Program-made: the position numbers and the translations under genes
DNA from: Fusarium oxysporum f. sp. lycopersici 4287
Lineage: Eukaryota > Ascomycota > Sordariomycetes > Hypocreales > Nectriaceae
DNA: 64,000 bases
Assembly (NCBI RefSeq): GCF_000149955.1
Contig: NC_030996.1
Span: 1,899,301 to 1,963,300 of the forward strand
Reading direction: 5' to 3'
Notes under the pieces: generated by a model
Database searches by the model: none
Seen by the model: the letters and a program-made list of their open reading frames with translations, nothing else
What the model was told of the DNA's origin: nothing
In this document: positions 44,135 through 57,200 of the stretch, in pieces
How the letters are laid out: each line of letters begins with the position of its first letter
Position numbering within the stretch: the stretch's first letter is position 1

Positions 44135-45465
44135 TCAATTCTTCAACGATCGCCTCTCCTGAAGTTTGAACTTCTGCAGCACGCCCTCACAAGGAGGCCC
44201 CTTGCAGACGGTGATTGCACGTTCCACCAGATCATAAATGACGAAAGCGACAGTCATGTTCTGCTTGGATGTATACCCAGTCAATACAGCGCTCGGCGTG
44301 TTCCTCTGATTGAGATTCGGATGATTGCACAAACTCTCAGGATACGCCAGGTGGTCCGAAAAAGCCGTCCTGATCTTTTCCGGCGTCAATCTCCCCGCTG
44401 CACAATCTGCTCTTACTCCCTTCTCGGCTCGCAAGCATCTGAACCAGGTGCTCCCACCAGGAGAACGATCAAAAACATCATCACGACCCAGAAATTCTGG
44501 ACTGAGGAAGTGATTGCTGTGTATGAGGTAGTTATCATCAATGTCTCCGTAGAACTTGTACACGCGGCTTGGGGCGACCTCCATAGCCATCGCGAACCCT
44601 TCGGCTGTCGAGACGTGTAGGTTCCCTGAGACGTGGCGGGGGAAGGCGTTAATTGCCACCAAGCCCTCGGCGTAGTTGCTATACTCAAGGAAGACGCGTC
44701 TTGCTACTGAGAGTGGGAGAACAGGCTTGGGGTTCTTGATCTCATGGTAGACTCCGTTCTGGTCGGTATGCGAGATGGGCACGTAGTCTTCGCTTGATAG
44801 CAGCGAGTTTGCAGTAACCGACATACCGGCCGAGTTCATCCCACTGCGGATCAGCTGCCCAGCCTCAGTGAGAATAAACATAGAAGGTCGGTCCTCAGAC
44901 GGGTCTGGGTGTACCTCGAGGTAGATAATGAGGTCCTGGTTATAAAGATGGCTGGACATGTCCCAGTTGTGCACGGCCAAAACCCGACCAGATGCTACTG
45001 CTTCGGGAGGGAAGAATCCGCTCGTGCATTCATCATGCCCGTTAAGCTCCTGTGGAGTCTTGCCACCATCTTGGAGCCGATACATGCATCTGCCAAGGTC
45101 GTATCGAGCATTAAGCATGATGACCTCTTCGATCGTAACACCTGCTCCATCTGCGATTCCTCTGATCTCTTCGAGGCCGGTGGGGTAGGATTTCTCAAAG
45201 GCTGGGAGGTAGACGGTCTCGATGATCTTGGAGGAGATGGACCTGAGTTGGATGTTGGTTAATAGCAGAAAAGTTGGTGTCCATACTCAACTCACCAATG
45301 CGGGAGCTTGCCTGGAAGCTTGTAATACTCGATGTTGGCACGGACCTTGTCAGCCACCTGTCTTCCATGCGAAAGTCCTCTCTCATAGGGAGTGCCTTCG
45401 ACAACAATGTGCTGGTAGCACGAAGTACGAGGAACTTCCATGATAGAGGTTTCGGCAGAAGGCAT
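44135..45465 (-). CDS. Acyltransferase of the isopenicillin N acyltransferase (C45) family
   Basis: Two exons (45465-45296, 45242-44135) give 425 residues. N-terminal VEGTPYERGLSHGRQVADKV and EEIRGIADGAGVTIEEVIML match the start of penicillin acyltransferase-like NTN hydrolases. The nucleophile is expected at Cys129 in GHDECTSG, which would be exposed by self-cleavage; the residue before it is Glu rather than the Gly of the Penicillium enzyme. Next come VLAVHNWDM and the long NTN sandwich with GMNSAGMSVTANSLL. No C-terminal peroxisomal SKL-type signal is seen. Family enzymes exchange or remove acyl groups on amides; no beta-lactam genes are nearby, so another amide substrate is likely. It lies in tandem with a Zn2Cys6 regulator and a transporter. 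Confidence 0.85.
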
Positions 45466-45748
45466 GTTGTAAGGTAGTAGATAGCAAAACAGGAATAATG
45501 AATAGATTGATTATCGCTTACACTAGCATGTATCCTTATATAAAAGAGGCTTGGAGGTGCGTTCGTGGGATTCTTCGGGGAAATGATCAATCCTTCGCTG
45601 CGGTGTGTCTACTAACTTAGCGCGTCGCCTGATTGTCCCAAAGAAGCCAAATCCGCGACCGTCCAACAACGGCGCCATCTTCATCGCCACTAAGAGCTAA
45701 AGTGTCAAATATAGCGTTCAGAACTTCAGCCTGAGCTGCGGGCGTTTG

Positions 45749-47510
45749 TCAAATCACAAAATTGTCGCCCATGTCTTGAGCGATCTGGGAAAGATTGGCG
45801 CGACAGCCCGTCCCCTCCTCGGCGGCATGCACCTTTTCGACAAAAGCACAGGCGTTGACATAATGCTTTCCAGCCTGAGAGCAGTCTTTGATAAGCTGGA
45901 GCGCCCAGTCTCTGTAGATAGGGTCCTTTGCCTCAATCGCTGCCATGATGAGTGGGATGGGCCATATCTTGGTCGGCGGCGCTTCTGTTCTCGGCCGCTT
46001 CAGCTTATTGTAGAAGCGGCGAGTGATGCCAATGATATACTCGGCGTGCGGCGTCTCTGCATAGGCTGCGTCAGTTGGTCGGTAGACTCTGGAGGCGTAG
46101 ATATGTACTGCGTGGAAGAGGGCGTTTGCAGTGAGGTAAATGGATAGCACTTTGTTTTCTGCAGCTTTCTCCTCGCTAATAGTGGCGAGATCCTATTTCA
46201 TCATTAGCATCGACCTTGTGCAGCTCTAAAGTAATTTTAACCTGTTCTATATCGCTAAGTGAAGCTTGAGTATTTGTTTCCTGACTTTTGTCTGTCGTGC
46301 AGCTCTGGGCCCTGGATATCATCCCCAGCAGAGCAACTAAGCGACACGTAGCGACATACAGGGGCCTATGAGCCTCATCCCATCGTCGCTCTTCATTCGG
46401 GTACAGTAGGGTGTATTCTTGCTGCAAAAAGTTATAGGACCTATCCACAGCAAACATAAGTCCCAAGTCGTTGCCCAGACACTGGATGATACGATCATCA
46501 CCTTGGGAAAACAGAGCCGCGCGAGCATCGAGGAAGCAGAACCACACAGCCATCCTGCCGTAAACTGACTGCGATTGATCACCGTGGTCTCGACTTCCCA
46601 GAAGACAAGCTTCGAGACTCAGCATGCGCTTAAGATAGGCTCTTCTCGAGAGAAGAAGATCTGTCCAGGCAAGGAAGTACAGCGTCACTGAGACGGCATC
46701 CAGGTCATCATCTCGGGTGATAAGCTGGGGCCAAGTCTGGCTAAGCTCTCTTTCCGCGCTCCCAACCCCCAGATGGATATCCAATTGATCCCCGAGTGCT
46801 ACGAGACTCTTTTCGTAGTGTTCTAGAGCGCTAGTCTCTGAGCCCAATGTCCCATTACAGTGGAGGTGAGCGGCTGTCCACGCGTAGAGAGCCGATATCA
46901 CAAACGAGTGGCTCGAGTTGAAGCGATTGAAGAAATATGTGTGATTGTTCCAAGTCTGGCCCTTGGAGCTGTATTTTGACGCCAAGTTTTGCGTATAGTG
47001 CTGTGCCAGGACCCGATCAGAGACTGTCTGAGGGGAACTTGAGGACAGGCTGCCCACGTTGAAGTCAGCGGATATTTGGCCAGGCGAATCCGTTTGCGGG
47101 AGCCAAGTTTGCGCAGTTCCATTGTACAGTATTGTAGAGTCCGGACTCAAGTCCCATTGCTGGTCTGGATACGAGTCAAATATCCCATCCATCCAAGGCA
47201 TCGCCGCCGTATCAAGCATTGCGAGTGACGATGGTTCGAATGAGTCCGGTGCATCCGTCTCGGCCATTGAAAAGGTCGTCTGGGTCTGCGGGCTCATCTC
47301 TGTACCACTCGGCTGTCTTGGCGTGCTCTTCCTCTTCCCGCGACGCCTGGAATGAGTTCTGATCTGCTCTGTCTCATCTCTAAACTCAAAGACGGCGTGC
47401 GATGATGGTTCATAAGCGCATTTGAGGTGAGAGCGTCGACAGGGTGAGCAGCGCGGTTTTAGTTGATCACAAGACAGTTTCCTTCTTGCGCAAGTGGTGC
47501 ATAGAGACAT
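45749..47510 (-). CDS. Zn(II)2Cys6 transcription factor
   Basis: Two exons (47510-46242, 46192-45749) give 570 residues. The binuclear zinc cluster is at the very start: Cys4-X2-Cys7-X6-Cys14-X6-Cys21-X2-Cys24-X6-Cys31. A basic linker follows (HSRRRGKRKSTPRQPSG), then an acidic, Ser-rich stretch and a long helical regulatory domain of the Fungal_trans_2 type, ending in a conserved-looking WPIPLIMAAIEAKDPIYRDW. It is nuclear and probably binds CGG half-sites. Between the C45 acyltransferase and the DAL5-like transporter on the same strand, it is the obvious candidate regulator of both. Confidence 0.9.
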
Positions 47511-48002
47511 GGTGATTCGTTATAGCAAAGGCCGTGGACGAGAATGAGGGGTGATCGAGGTGCAAGAGCGCTTTGGTCTTGGAGTTTATTTTGAAATCTG
47601 GGGTAACTAATGACTAATCGCTGATAAGCATACCCAGAAGCACGCTAAGTACAAGACAAGCACCAGGAGTTTGTCGTCTTCATATCTCTAATAAAATTAT
47701 ACACTATTTCCTCTCTATAATTCTATAACCCTGTTTACAGTGTGGTGCCGAGGCCGCAATAACCTACAGCGGGATCATTGTGAGAATGTCACAAATAGAA
47801 CAGTTAGGTATGTATTCAACGTCAATATTGTGCTTGGTCAAGTAAACGAGATTTGGCACTCATTCCTGACCAACTTGAAGGAAGTATTGTACACAAAGAC
47901 AGATCGACAGAATTTAAGAGCAAGCGAACAGGATAGAAAGCCTTCGAACCGTGACTCGCGACCACATGAATGTTCATCACTTCGCACCTTTTCCACCAAG
48001 GC

Positions 48003-50137
48003 TCACCAAACATACCTAAACGAGCCTTGCTGCCAATCCGTAAGATCTAAATCATCCCTAGAAATGTTTACGTTACAGATTTCTTGAACCTCGCGGCGAC
48101 CCCGACGATGGTTCTGATACCTGATGTAGATGCTAAGAGGAAATGGTTAGTATTCGGTGGTAAAGCGAAATGATAAGCTCCCTTACAGCAAAATGATTTC
48201 CAAACCAATCATGGCAGAGACTGAGGAGTAGAAGCCTTTGAAAGCAGTCTGGAACTTTGGGGCCTCGTGCGTGATGAAGAATTGAGGGCCGGTGAATTGG
48301 CCAAGACAGTAGCCCAGGAACATCATGACCTGCAAGTGTTATCAGAGCGAGCCTAGTCAAGATTGGCCAGAGCCAAATACTTACGCTCGCGGTGGACTTC
48401 TTGGTAAATCCTGCGATATTCGAGGAGAGCATGCTCATGCCAAGTCCGAAAGGGACGGTATTCACATAGATAACTGGAGGTACTTATGAGCAACGGTTCT
48501 GAGCCACGAAAGGAGACTTTACACTTACTGTAGAAAGACGCAAGTCGACCTTTATGGTTGGACTGTGGAAGGTCTAATACAAATCAGATACTACAAGCAG
48601 ACATTCATGATGCCAGGAACTCACTGTCCACCAACACCGCTCCTATCAAGACAATCACGTTCGTTGCGATCATGACGTAGCACCGAGTATTCTTGAAGCG
48701 TGTGCAAAACCAGCCACTGGATCACAAAACTCAGCAATAGGGCATGGAGTTGCAAAATTGGATACTCACGCAAAGACCACCGAGACGAGGTGGATGGTGT
48801 TGGACGGCATGCCCATCAAAGTGGCTTGGCGACTCGAGTAGCCGAGGGTCTGGGTCAACACGATCTTAGAGAACTGCGTTGTCGTCAGAATATGATGTAC
48901 CTACTGATTCAATTCAATATTGCTCACCGATGTTAGACCGCCTCCCTGCAGGCATTGAAGAAAGGCGTGTATCGCTAGTATCCACGGCTGGGGATCCATC
49001 AGGCATTCCCGGACCTGGTTCCATTTATACTCAGTGTTTTTAATGCCGGTGTGATTTTTCAAGACCTGTAGATTGTTCAGCAACGCTGGCAGTTGATATC
49101 ATGGGTTAGTTACCCTATCAGTAGCGATATCCCGCTCCCTCTTGCTGAAGAACCATGCGGTCAGAGGCGACGCCGGGACACCAAAAAAGACAACAACGCC
49201 CCAAGACATTGTCATCGGCCCGAAGACGAGGTAAATGACTTGCCAAACGGCATACTTAGAGCCCGAATTATCCTTACCCGAGAGGCCGTATGTTATGGCA
49301 TCGGCCATGAAAGCACCGACAGCGCTGGCGGACCACCATAGCGATGTGCGAAGGGGCTGCTCCTCTCGTGTCCAGTACTGCGAGATGAGGATCGTAAGAA
49401 TGGGTGACATGCAGGATTCGAAAACACCGAGAAAGACGCGGTTGACGCAGAGTGTTGCAAAGTCTTTTGTGAATGCCGTTGTGCATGCGGTGAGGCCCCA
49501 TAGGAAGATCATCACGCCAAAGTACCGACCACTATGAAATGATTAGGAAACTCTGAGGTAATATTTGGCAGTAGATCATCTCCCAACCCAAGCCGCTTTC
49601 TGAAAGGGTAAAGACTTACATGGGAAGCTTTTGCATCAATAGAGAGCTGGGATATTGCCAGACCAGGTAGCCCAGGTAGAAAATTGAGGATGACCAGCTA
49701 TACTGTTGTCCCACGAGGTTCTATGCGGATGTCAGTTGTTTTGTGTGGCCATCTCCGAGGTGCAGCTGCGATTACCAGATCTTCTTTAATACCAAAGATG
49801 GAGGCTTCGGACAAGGCGACTTTGTCCATATAGTTTAGGACGTATGTGCACGCCATCTGTTTGTCTTTCGGTCAGGTTTCATTCGCTCGATCTTTCACAG
49901 TGAACCACCTACCAAAGGCAGTAGAATCAGGTCAAGCTTCCATCGGACCCTCGCGTCTTCCTTGGAGCTGTACACGATCCCGAGTGGAGGAGAACCTAGT
50001 TCCTCCGAATGCTTCTCATCATCACCATCCAAGGTAGCGGTGGGTTTGCGACCGCTGGCTGTATCTTCAACAAACTCACCCATCCCGACGGTTGAGTTCG
50101 TCGGCATGGTGGTAACGGGCTTGAGGTCTTTGTCCAT
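48003..50137 (-). CDS. MFS transporter, anion:cation symporter (DAL5/TNA1) family
   Basis: About ten exons; the first is 50137-49913 and the last ends at TGA 48003 in the family-typical DLTDWQQGSFRYVW. The hydrophilic N terminus (KDLKPVTTMPTNSTVGMGEF) leads to VRWKLDLILLPL, then ACTYVLNYMDKVALSEASIFG, the conserved TM1 region of fungal ACS carriers, and SIFYLGYLVWQYPSSLLMQKLP in TM2. The exon 49515-49099 holds FLGVFESCMSPILTILISQYW, equivalent to the ACS signature after TM4. Such carriers import organic anions such as allantoate, nicotinate, pantothenate or biotin-like acids. Interior splice sites were only partly checked. Confidence 0.82.
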
Positions 50138-50714
50138 TGTGTTGACTTAGGAATGCACGTTCAGAATGACACCTCACCAAGTGGCAGGCGTTGATTGTTT
50201 GCGATTCGCTGCCATTTATATCGTCGCGTGGTCATGTTTGTGCTGATAACGGTTACTGAACCAAGGGATGATCCTATTTGGCGGGGATGATAGCGTTCGC
50301 TGAGATGGCTCAGAAAGGTATAGCTCAATCTGGGGTCGCCCATGTGACCGTTTTGGGCCGAGTGCGCGAGATGGCGAGATAGCGCCTCTGCAATCTACGG
50401 GGAAGCCTGTTATCGGCTTTTGTGATTGTTAATTGGAGTATTACCCTAAAGTCACAAATGATTCTCTGGCAACTCTCTGATTACGTTTAAATTACGAAGT
50501 GTCCAAAAAGAATACGCTAGAGGGAAGCTAGATGATTCTTGAGGTGCAGATAGAACTATTACAAACACAATTGAGAAATTGGAAAACATGTCTTGTTGTT
50601 GTATGTATTTCCATTCGCTCATATACTCAATGCAGTTATCCCTTAATTCTCACTGCATCAGAAACATTACATATACATTAGTATGATGGTGCCGCTTCGT
50701 AGCCTTCACCCTCT

Positions 50715-52042
50715 TCAGTAATGAGACCGCTTAAAACCTCCTTTGGGAAAAGGCACAATATTCTCCTCAGCAGTATGCTTCACATTACTCATCGAGATAG
50801 AAAACTTTTCCTGGTCAAAGATACTGTACACATTGCGCAAAAAAGGGTCGCCAAAGATGGACACGGGGTAACCACGAGAAGCGAGGAACACTCCACAGGT
50901 GCCATCAGGGAACTTTGTCACCAAGCCGTGGAACGGAACCTTGATCGTGCCGTGAACACCAAACTCAACAGCGATATAGCCGTCGTTGCGCTTGGAGTCA
51001 GCGTACTTGCAGTCGACGACAAAGTATCGTTGACCAAAGTCAGGTTCCTTGGCGAGACCGAAAGCGCGGGATATAGGACCAATAGTCTTGTCGGTGACGT
51101 ACCAATTCGCGACGCCTGTGTCCAGCAGAACAGGGAGACCAACGCCCTTTTTGCCGTACGTTTCCTTGGTACCCTTATTGCCCTTGGTGAGGACGACTTC
51201 TAAAGACGTGACATTGACCGAGTTGGTCTGGCCACCGCTGAGGTCGGCATTGAAGGGGTCGACCATGGGCACGGTGATAAGGTTGCCGTCAATCTTTGCC
51301 TTGTCGTAGGCGCCACCGAGGAGCATGCTCGCGTTGGCGGCCTTCTTGTCATCAGGTCCGAGGTAGAGACTTGAAGCGAGATAGTTGATCTTGGAAGCAT
51401 TCTTGAGCTCCGGCAGGAAGTACGACGAGAACCTGTCAGTACATTTGGGACCGGCGTACTCGCACTCCAATGACAGGCCTGGTTTCGTTGTCAGCACTTT
51501 TAATGTGGCATAGTCTTGACATCGCAGGATCTTACCGAGAATAGTATATATATCACCAGTGACTTTGTCAGGGAAGCTGTAGTCAGACGTATAGCCAAAG
51601 TACATGTTCTTGGTTGAAACGCCGCCGATAACAACAGTGTCGCTCAGATAATCGCCTCGACCAACGTAGCCTAAGGCGTCGGCGAAGCCAGTACCTTCGT
51701 AGCGGGATGTTCTACAACATTGGTTAGCGATAGAAACCCCAACGTCCGAGGAACATACTTGGATGTTTTGTTGTTGAAGGTGCCAAACGTTTTGCAATTG
51801 TTCCCCTGTTTTTTGCATACCTCATTACGAGGGTCGAGGAAGGAATATCGCGGGCTGCCCGTGTCGATCTTGAGATACTCTGTCTGCGGCGGTGTGCCAA
51901 CCTGTAGCTTGGCATAATATGCCGTCAGGCCGTCATCGCGAGATAACGGGACGGAAATGATACCAGCAGGAGTCTTGGTCGCAGCAGCGAGGCCAGGAAA
52001 CGCAACGGCAGCAGCGACGGCGGCCAAAGTAATGAGAGCCAT
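50715..52042 (-). CDS. Secreted pepsin-like aspartic protease (A1)
   Basis: Three exons (52042-51759, 51711-51536, 51478-50715) give 407 residues. The signal peptide is MALITLAAVAAAVAFPGLAA. The first catalytic motif is KIDTGSPRYSFLD (Asp60), close to the N terminus, so the propeptide is very short. The second is LLDTGVANWYV, with the usual hydrophobic-Asp-Thr-Gly pattern. Ser at the DTG+1 position of the second motif is replaced by Val. Conserved ILGxxFLRNVYSIFDQE is seen as IFGDPFLRNVYSIFD near the end. Several potential N-glycosylation sites are present. It probably works outside the cell. Divergent from the decayed protease at 52474. Confidence 0.87.
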
Positions 52043-52473
52043 GATGATTGTCGTTACTTACGGGTATCGTTGGTGGACGACTGACTTGCCTGATGTTTAT
52101 CAGCCTATATATAAATGGGTTAACTCACCCAGCCCCCGTCCAAATGAAGTCATGAGGCCAAGACCATTCGTTTGATACGAGTTTCTTAGTGGATCTCATT
52201 CCTGATCTGCCGGTCCTGCTGTGCTGCCATTGGCTGCGGTACTAATAGCTAGCCAGTTTTGGGAAATTAATTCGTGTGCGGACCCCGGCACTTTAGCCAT
52301 TTCTTCCCGCGGAGCCAGCGCGGACAATCAAAGCGCGAACTATGTAACAGTGGAACGAGCTATGAACGAGACCGACGAGGTTCCCTTCAGCATAAGGAAG
52401 CAAGACTTCCTATTTTCTCGTTGTCCTCTAGTTTTACCTTCTGGTATAGTCATCCTCCACGACTGCCTTCGAT

Positions 52474-53713
52474 ATGTCTTTGAAACTCCTTCAATTGATT
52501 GCCGCCTTGGCTGCTTCTGCCCATGGCCTCGTAGTGCCGGATAGCCAAGGCGCTGTTTTCAGCGTCGCCGCCTTGCCTTCAACACCAGAAGAATTCGATC
52601 ATGCGGCCGAGAGGTAGAGGCTTGAGGCGAGATACCCTGCGATGCATGGCGACATCAAAAAGGCGCGCAGCGTGAAGCAGTCAGGCTCCGCGAAAGTGAA
52701 GCCTTCCTCATCTGGCATGTCATTCTTCGTCCCTACAGTCATCGGGAACCAGACTTTCAAGATGATCTACGACACTGGCTCTGCCGACTTGTGAGTACCT
52801 CCCTGATTCAGCATCGTGGATCGAGACTGACACCTCACTTAACAGATGGGTGTATTCCAACGAGTCTTCCCCCTTCAAAAGCCTGGACCACCCAACATAT
52901 GTCCCAACATCATCCGCAGAGCTTCTCAAAAATTATAATTGGGCCATTAAGTACGCCTCCGGCGACGAGGTCAGCGGCGTAGTTTTCACCAACACCGTCA
53001 AAGCAAGCCCCGTCGTAGCCCACAAGCAGGCCGTCCAAGCCGCCACGGTTATCCAAGCTGAGTTCGCTTCGGATGGCATTCTTGGTCTCGCGTTTAGTAC
53101 CATCAACACCGTCCAGCCCAAGAAGCAAAAGACCTTCGAAACTCTCCTGCCCAATTTGAAGAAGAAGGTGTTTGCTTGAGAATTCCTGAAGCTGGAGCCA
53201 TATTGATACAGGGCTGGTTCGATGTAGATGGGTGGACTGTAGGTTGATGGGGGTTAACGATGCTGTCTCAACAACCACTCTCTATGACCAGCATGGTCGA
53301 TGAACGTGAGCTCTTATGCAGTGGGCAAAGGCTCATTTACCAGCAGCAAGAAGACAGTAGGCGAAGTCATCGTCGACTCCGGCACGTCCCTTGTTTACCT
53401 CCCTGAAGCAGCGGTGAACAACTACTACAGCCACATCAAGGGTTATGAGCTCCAACAGGGAGGCACTCGCACGTTCCCGTGCAATAGTACTATTCCCGAC
53501 TTTCACTTCAAGATTGATAGCGCAACTCTCTCTATCCCAGGACGGGATGTCAACTATACTGTCTATGACCCAGCTAACCGTCTCTGCGCTGGAGCAATTA
53601 CGACTCAGCTCAACAGAAAATATTCGGTGCTAGGAAACTTGTTCATGAGGAACTACCATGTTGTTCATAGTCAGGAGGAGGCTACTTCTATGCTCGGTTT
53701 TGCCTCGCACTGA
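52474..53713 (+). pseudogene. Aspergillopepsin-like aspartic protease pseudogene
   Basis: From ATG 52474 the sequence reads a signal peptide (MSLKLLQLIAALAASAHGLV) and propeptide, then a TAG stop after DHAAER. The frame continues correctly beyond it through the first catalytic MIYDTGSADL, an intron, WVYSNESSPFK, and on to PNLKKKVFA. There a TGA and further stops fill about 110 bases (53177-53290), where some 36 residues should be. The frame then resumes with AWSMNVSSYAVG and the second catalytic VIVDSGTSLVYLPE, and ends normally at 53713 (VLGNLFMRNYHVVHSQEEA). Catalytic motifs, signal and splice sites survive, so inactivation is fairly recent. It belongs to the aspergillopepsin branch, different from the intact neighbour. 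Confidence 0.85.
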
Positions 53714-54221
53714 TCACCTAATGGAACTACTGGGGAAGGGGTTACAGATTTGCGTTTCCTTTGCAGTTTGAGACTGAGACGCCTTATCAATTCTGTCAAT
53801 AGGTAATTGACCTCTAAACATCTGATCTTTGAATAATGGTCTCCTTCAGAGTCGAGCACCGAGTGCCGATAAGCGATATGTTAAACCTAAGCCTTTGCCA
53901 ATTGTTGACGCGATACGGTAACTTCGACAGTGTGATCTTTGTTCTTTGGGGCTCTCATGCTGGAAATCGCATTGCTGCTTGTTAATTTTAATAGCTTCGA
54001 TAGCCTTGCGGGTTTCATCCTGGTGATATTGATATGTCTGATCAAGAACCCCGAAAAAAGGAATGCAATGCTCAACAACTTCTGATGGCTAAGAGGCTTC
54101 TTATATCCCCGTGTCATTCCAGTACCTCTTTTTCTCTATCCTAATAAAACAACTTACTCATAAATTTCGCCATTATTCTTATGCCCATCCCATCCTTACT
54201 AGCACCACAACTATCCTCTGA
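53714..54221. other. Intergenic between convergent genes
   Basis: No gene seen between the protease pseudogene (plus) and the PigL_N-like gene (minus). Confidence 0.45.
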
Positions 54222-57200
54222 CTATTCTAATAATACCACCCCAGCAGCGTGTAGTTGACGCCTATAATCATCCGCCGGAAACCCATCCATTTCCTTCATC
54301 ACTTCCAGAATACGCTGAGCATAATATCCCCCCAGGAAATCTGCCACGGACTCATTTCGACTTTGGAACTCTATTTCAAATTCTTCAAGGTCGTCAAGCT
54401 TTTCCAGCAAAAGCCTGTCCTCGTCCAATAACTCCGCCCATTCACTTTCGTCAGCCGATTCTCTCCTACATCTTGAGTTATTTGTAGGGCAGGGCCCAAC
54501 GTGTCTTATGCCTAGCAATTCTATCGTAATTGTGTGGACGGCACATCTGGCTAGATAGGACGTGTCAACATTAGGTATTGTTTCTTCGATGCGAGCAGCC
54601 AGATCTCGCATGCTGCGTATAACGGCGAGATTCCCACCAAAACCATAACGCACAATTTCCGCAAATCCGGACATCAAGGAAGCCAAAGGTCTGTTGCAGG
54701 CACCCGATACACAGGGACATGGTAAGTTTGACTGCATCCCGCTGTTGCATATCTTGTTCATTACACTGATTGCGTTCCCAGACCAATTGTGGACCACGTT
54801 GCGATCAGGGAAGAGAATGAGAGTAAACAAAAGCTTACCAACTCTCGCTCCTAAATCATGCAATGCCGATGTCTGGAAGCCGCTAGCCACGTACTCCAGC
54901 TTAAGATCCTGTCTCAGCAGCCAATCCAGATAGTCCATCTTCATCTTGAACTCGCTAAAAGGAAAGGTGGCCTTGGAACCAAGAAGTGGAACACGTGCAA
55001 GAAGTGGCTGTAGACCACCCTCATCTGTAGGTTTGATGCCAAACTCATCAGCCAAAGAAAATATTTGTCGAGAAAGGGGGTTTTCAAAAAAGCCTCCGCA
55101 GTAGTGGTTTGAGCAAAAGGGCTTGAGGCCTTGGCTGATCCCAAATTCCTCCCTTGTCGATTCACCAGAGTATGATTTTAGCTCCTCCCAGAGGGAACAC
55201 GCAGTAGCGTCAGGAAGATAATCAATGGTTACTCCATACCAATCTATGACTTTAGAGGGTAACAACGCAAGAGAAAGGTCCCTTAATCGTCGCCGTCGGT
55301 CCTCTAAGTGTTTGAATAATAGCTTCCGGCATCTCAATGAACATTGTTCCAAGCATCGTGGTAACATCAAATTCCCTGGCAAACAACAGTCGGCCTCTAG
55401 GAGTATTTTGACAGCAGCAGTGCAGTGACAGTTCTGGCAAAGCACCCACTCCACTGCCTGGGTACATATCCTGCCACTTAGCTTTACTGCAAGCTGCAGC
55501 GGGCTGAGAATTGTCGATTCATTGTACAAAAGTAGAGATACAAACTGACTTTGTTGCAGAAGTAAACGAAGCCCTTCTGGCCAGCTGATACAAGCTTGCA
55601 ATATGTTACGTCCATACATATCTGTTTCCAGAATGCCTGGAGGAATTTGTCCGCTCATTGTGATGGCCTCGATCTTCTGTCGGTCTCGCTGCATAACTGC
55701 CCGGAAGATGTCATTGAATCCAAATGCTAAATTATATTTGTTAGCTATGCTTCATTTGAGAAGACATGCTAAGCAAGGGGTTACCTTCGGCGATGTCGGG
55801 GTGATCGCCCCAGACTTGCAATGACTCGAACTTCGACATCCCCTTCGGGTACTCAGTTTCGCCATGGGCAATATCTTCGACACAGAGAGCTGTATCAAGT
55901 CTTGCGATGAACTTATACAACAGAGGAAGCTCTGTTACGTAATAAGACTCACAGAAAGAATCAAGAATTGTTCTGGCTTTTGTAAGTCGCGTCAAGTAGA
56001 AATGGGTGGTGGAGTCATTACCGTTGATGAAAATTGGAGGCAGTGATTGGAACCCCAGTGTCGAACATGTAAGACAAAAGTGAGCTAATCGATTTAAAGG
56101 CTTCCCTGAAACTCAATCCCCATATATAGGGCAAAGAAACGAGCTGTTCTCGACAGTACTCAGGTTTCTGTTAACATAAAAGCGCCTTGGGCGTTCATAA
56201 CAAGAATAGGAACTCACATCCATGCATATATGGGCGATATTATTCCCATTATGATCCACATCAAATGGCGACGCAGCACCTGAGCTATAGATAGTTCTTA
56301 GCTTCTTGATCAGGGCTAAGGTCTCTTCTCGTAGATCAAAACCGTGATATTGTCCCGTTGCGTATTCATAGTCCCTTAAATGGCTATGAGAAACCTGATG
56401 AGTCCTGACAGTTTTCATGTGTCGAAAGTATTTCTCTTCTAGATCGTGAAGGGCTTCAAAAGCTGGGCTTGATTCCACTATGTTGCATGGCTGTATCTCG
56501 AAAGAAAGACTATACGCTCCAGCAGGATAGTATCGTGTTAGTGACAGGGCCAAGCTTCGAGAAAACCAATATCGGCAGCCAAGATAGGTTAACGTAATTT
56601 TCAATGTCTGGAGTGATTGGTTAAACAATTTACAACCAAGATGATGGCGTTGTCGTTTATGCTCTTGTTTAGAGATGACAAAACCTCCACAGGATCTGTC
56701 AACATAGGATGATTGTCGTTGAATAGAACTGGTCGTAGGGTGAGAACAGGTGCATTCCGGATCATTCAGTGTTTTCATCACAGTTTCTTCCTTCTGTGAA
56801 CCTCGCAAATAGCGAGGTCCTACAAGGATATCAGAAACACGGCTGGTGGTGGTGAGGCAGTTCCCTCGAGCATGTCGAGACATCGTTGCCATTTCGATTT
56901 CAGTGCGCTCAACAGCCGAGCCAATTATGTCGAGTCGCCTGGCTATGGCACCTAGCATGCTATGCGTAATGCTATCACTAGCGTTGGTGTAGCTTTTCAA
57001 AATCTGCAAGTCTTCGCTGATTCCAATGTTGATGTCACTTTGTGTAATTAGCAAGATCAGAACTGTAATTTTAGTAGAAGTGCCTTACAGGTTGAAGTTC
57101 TGTACGAAAGTACTCAAAGCTGTATTGGCCTTAAACAACTGGTCTTGAAGTTGAACCAACCTCTTCTGGTCAAACGGATACCGAGCTATCGTCATTTGCT

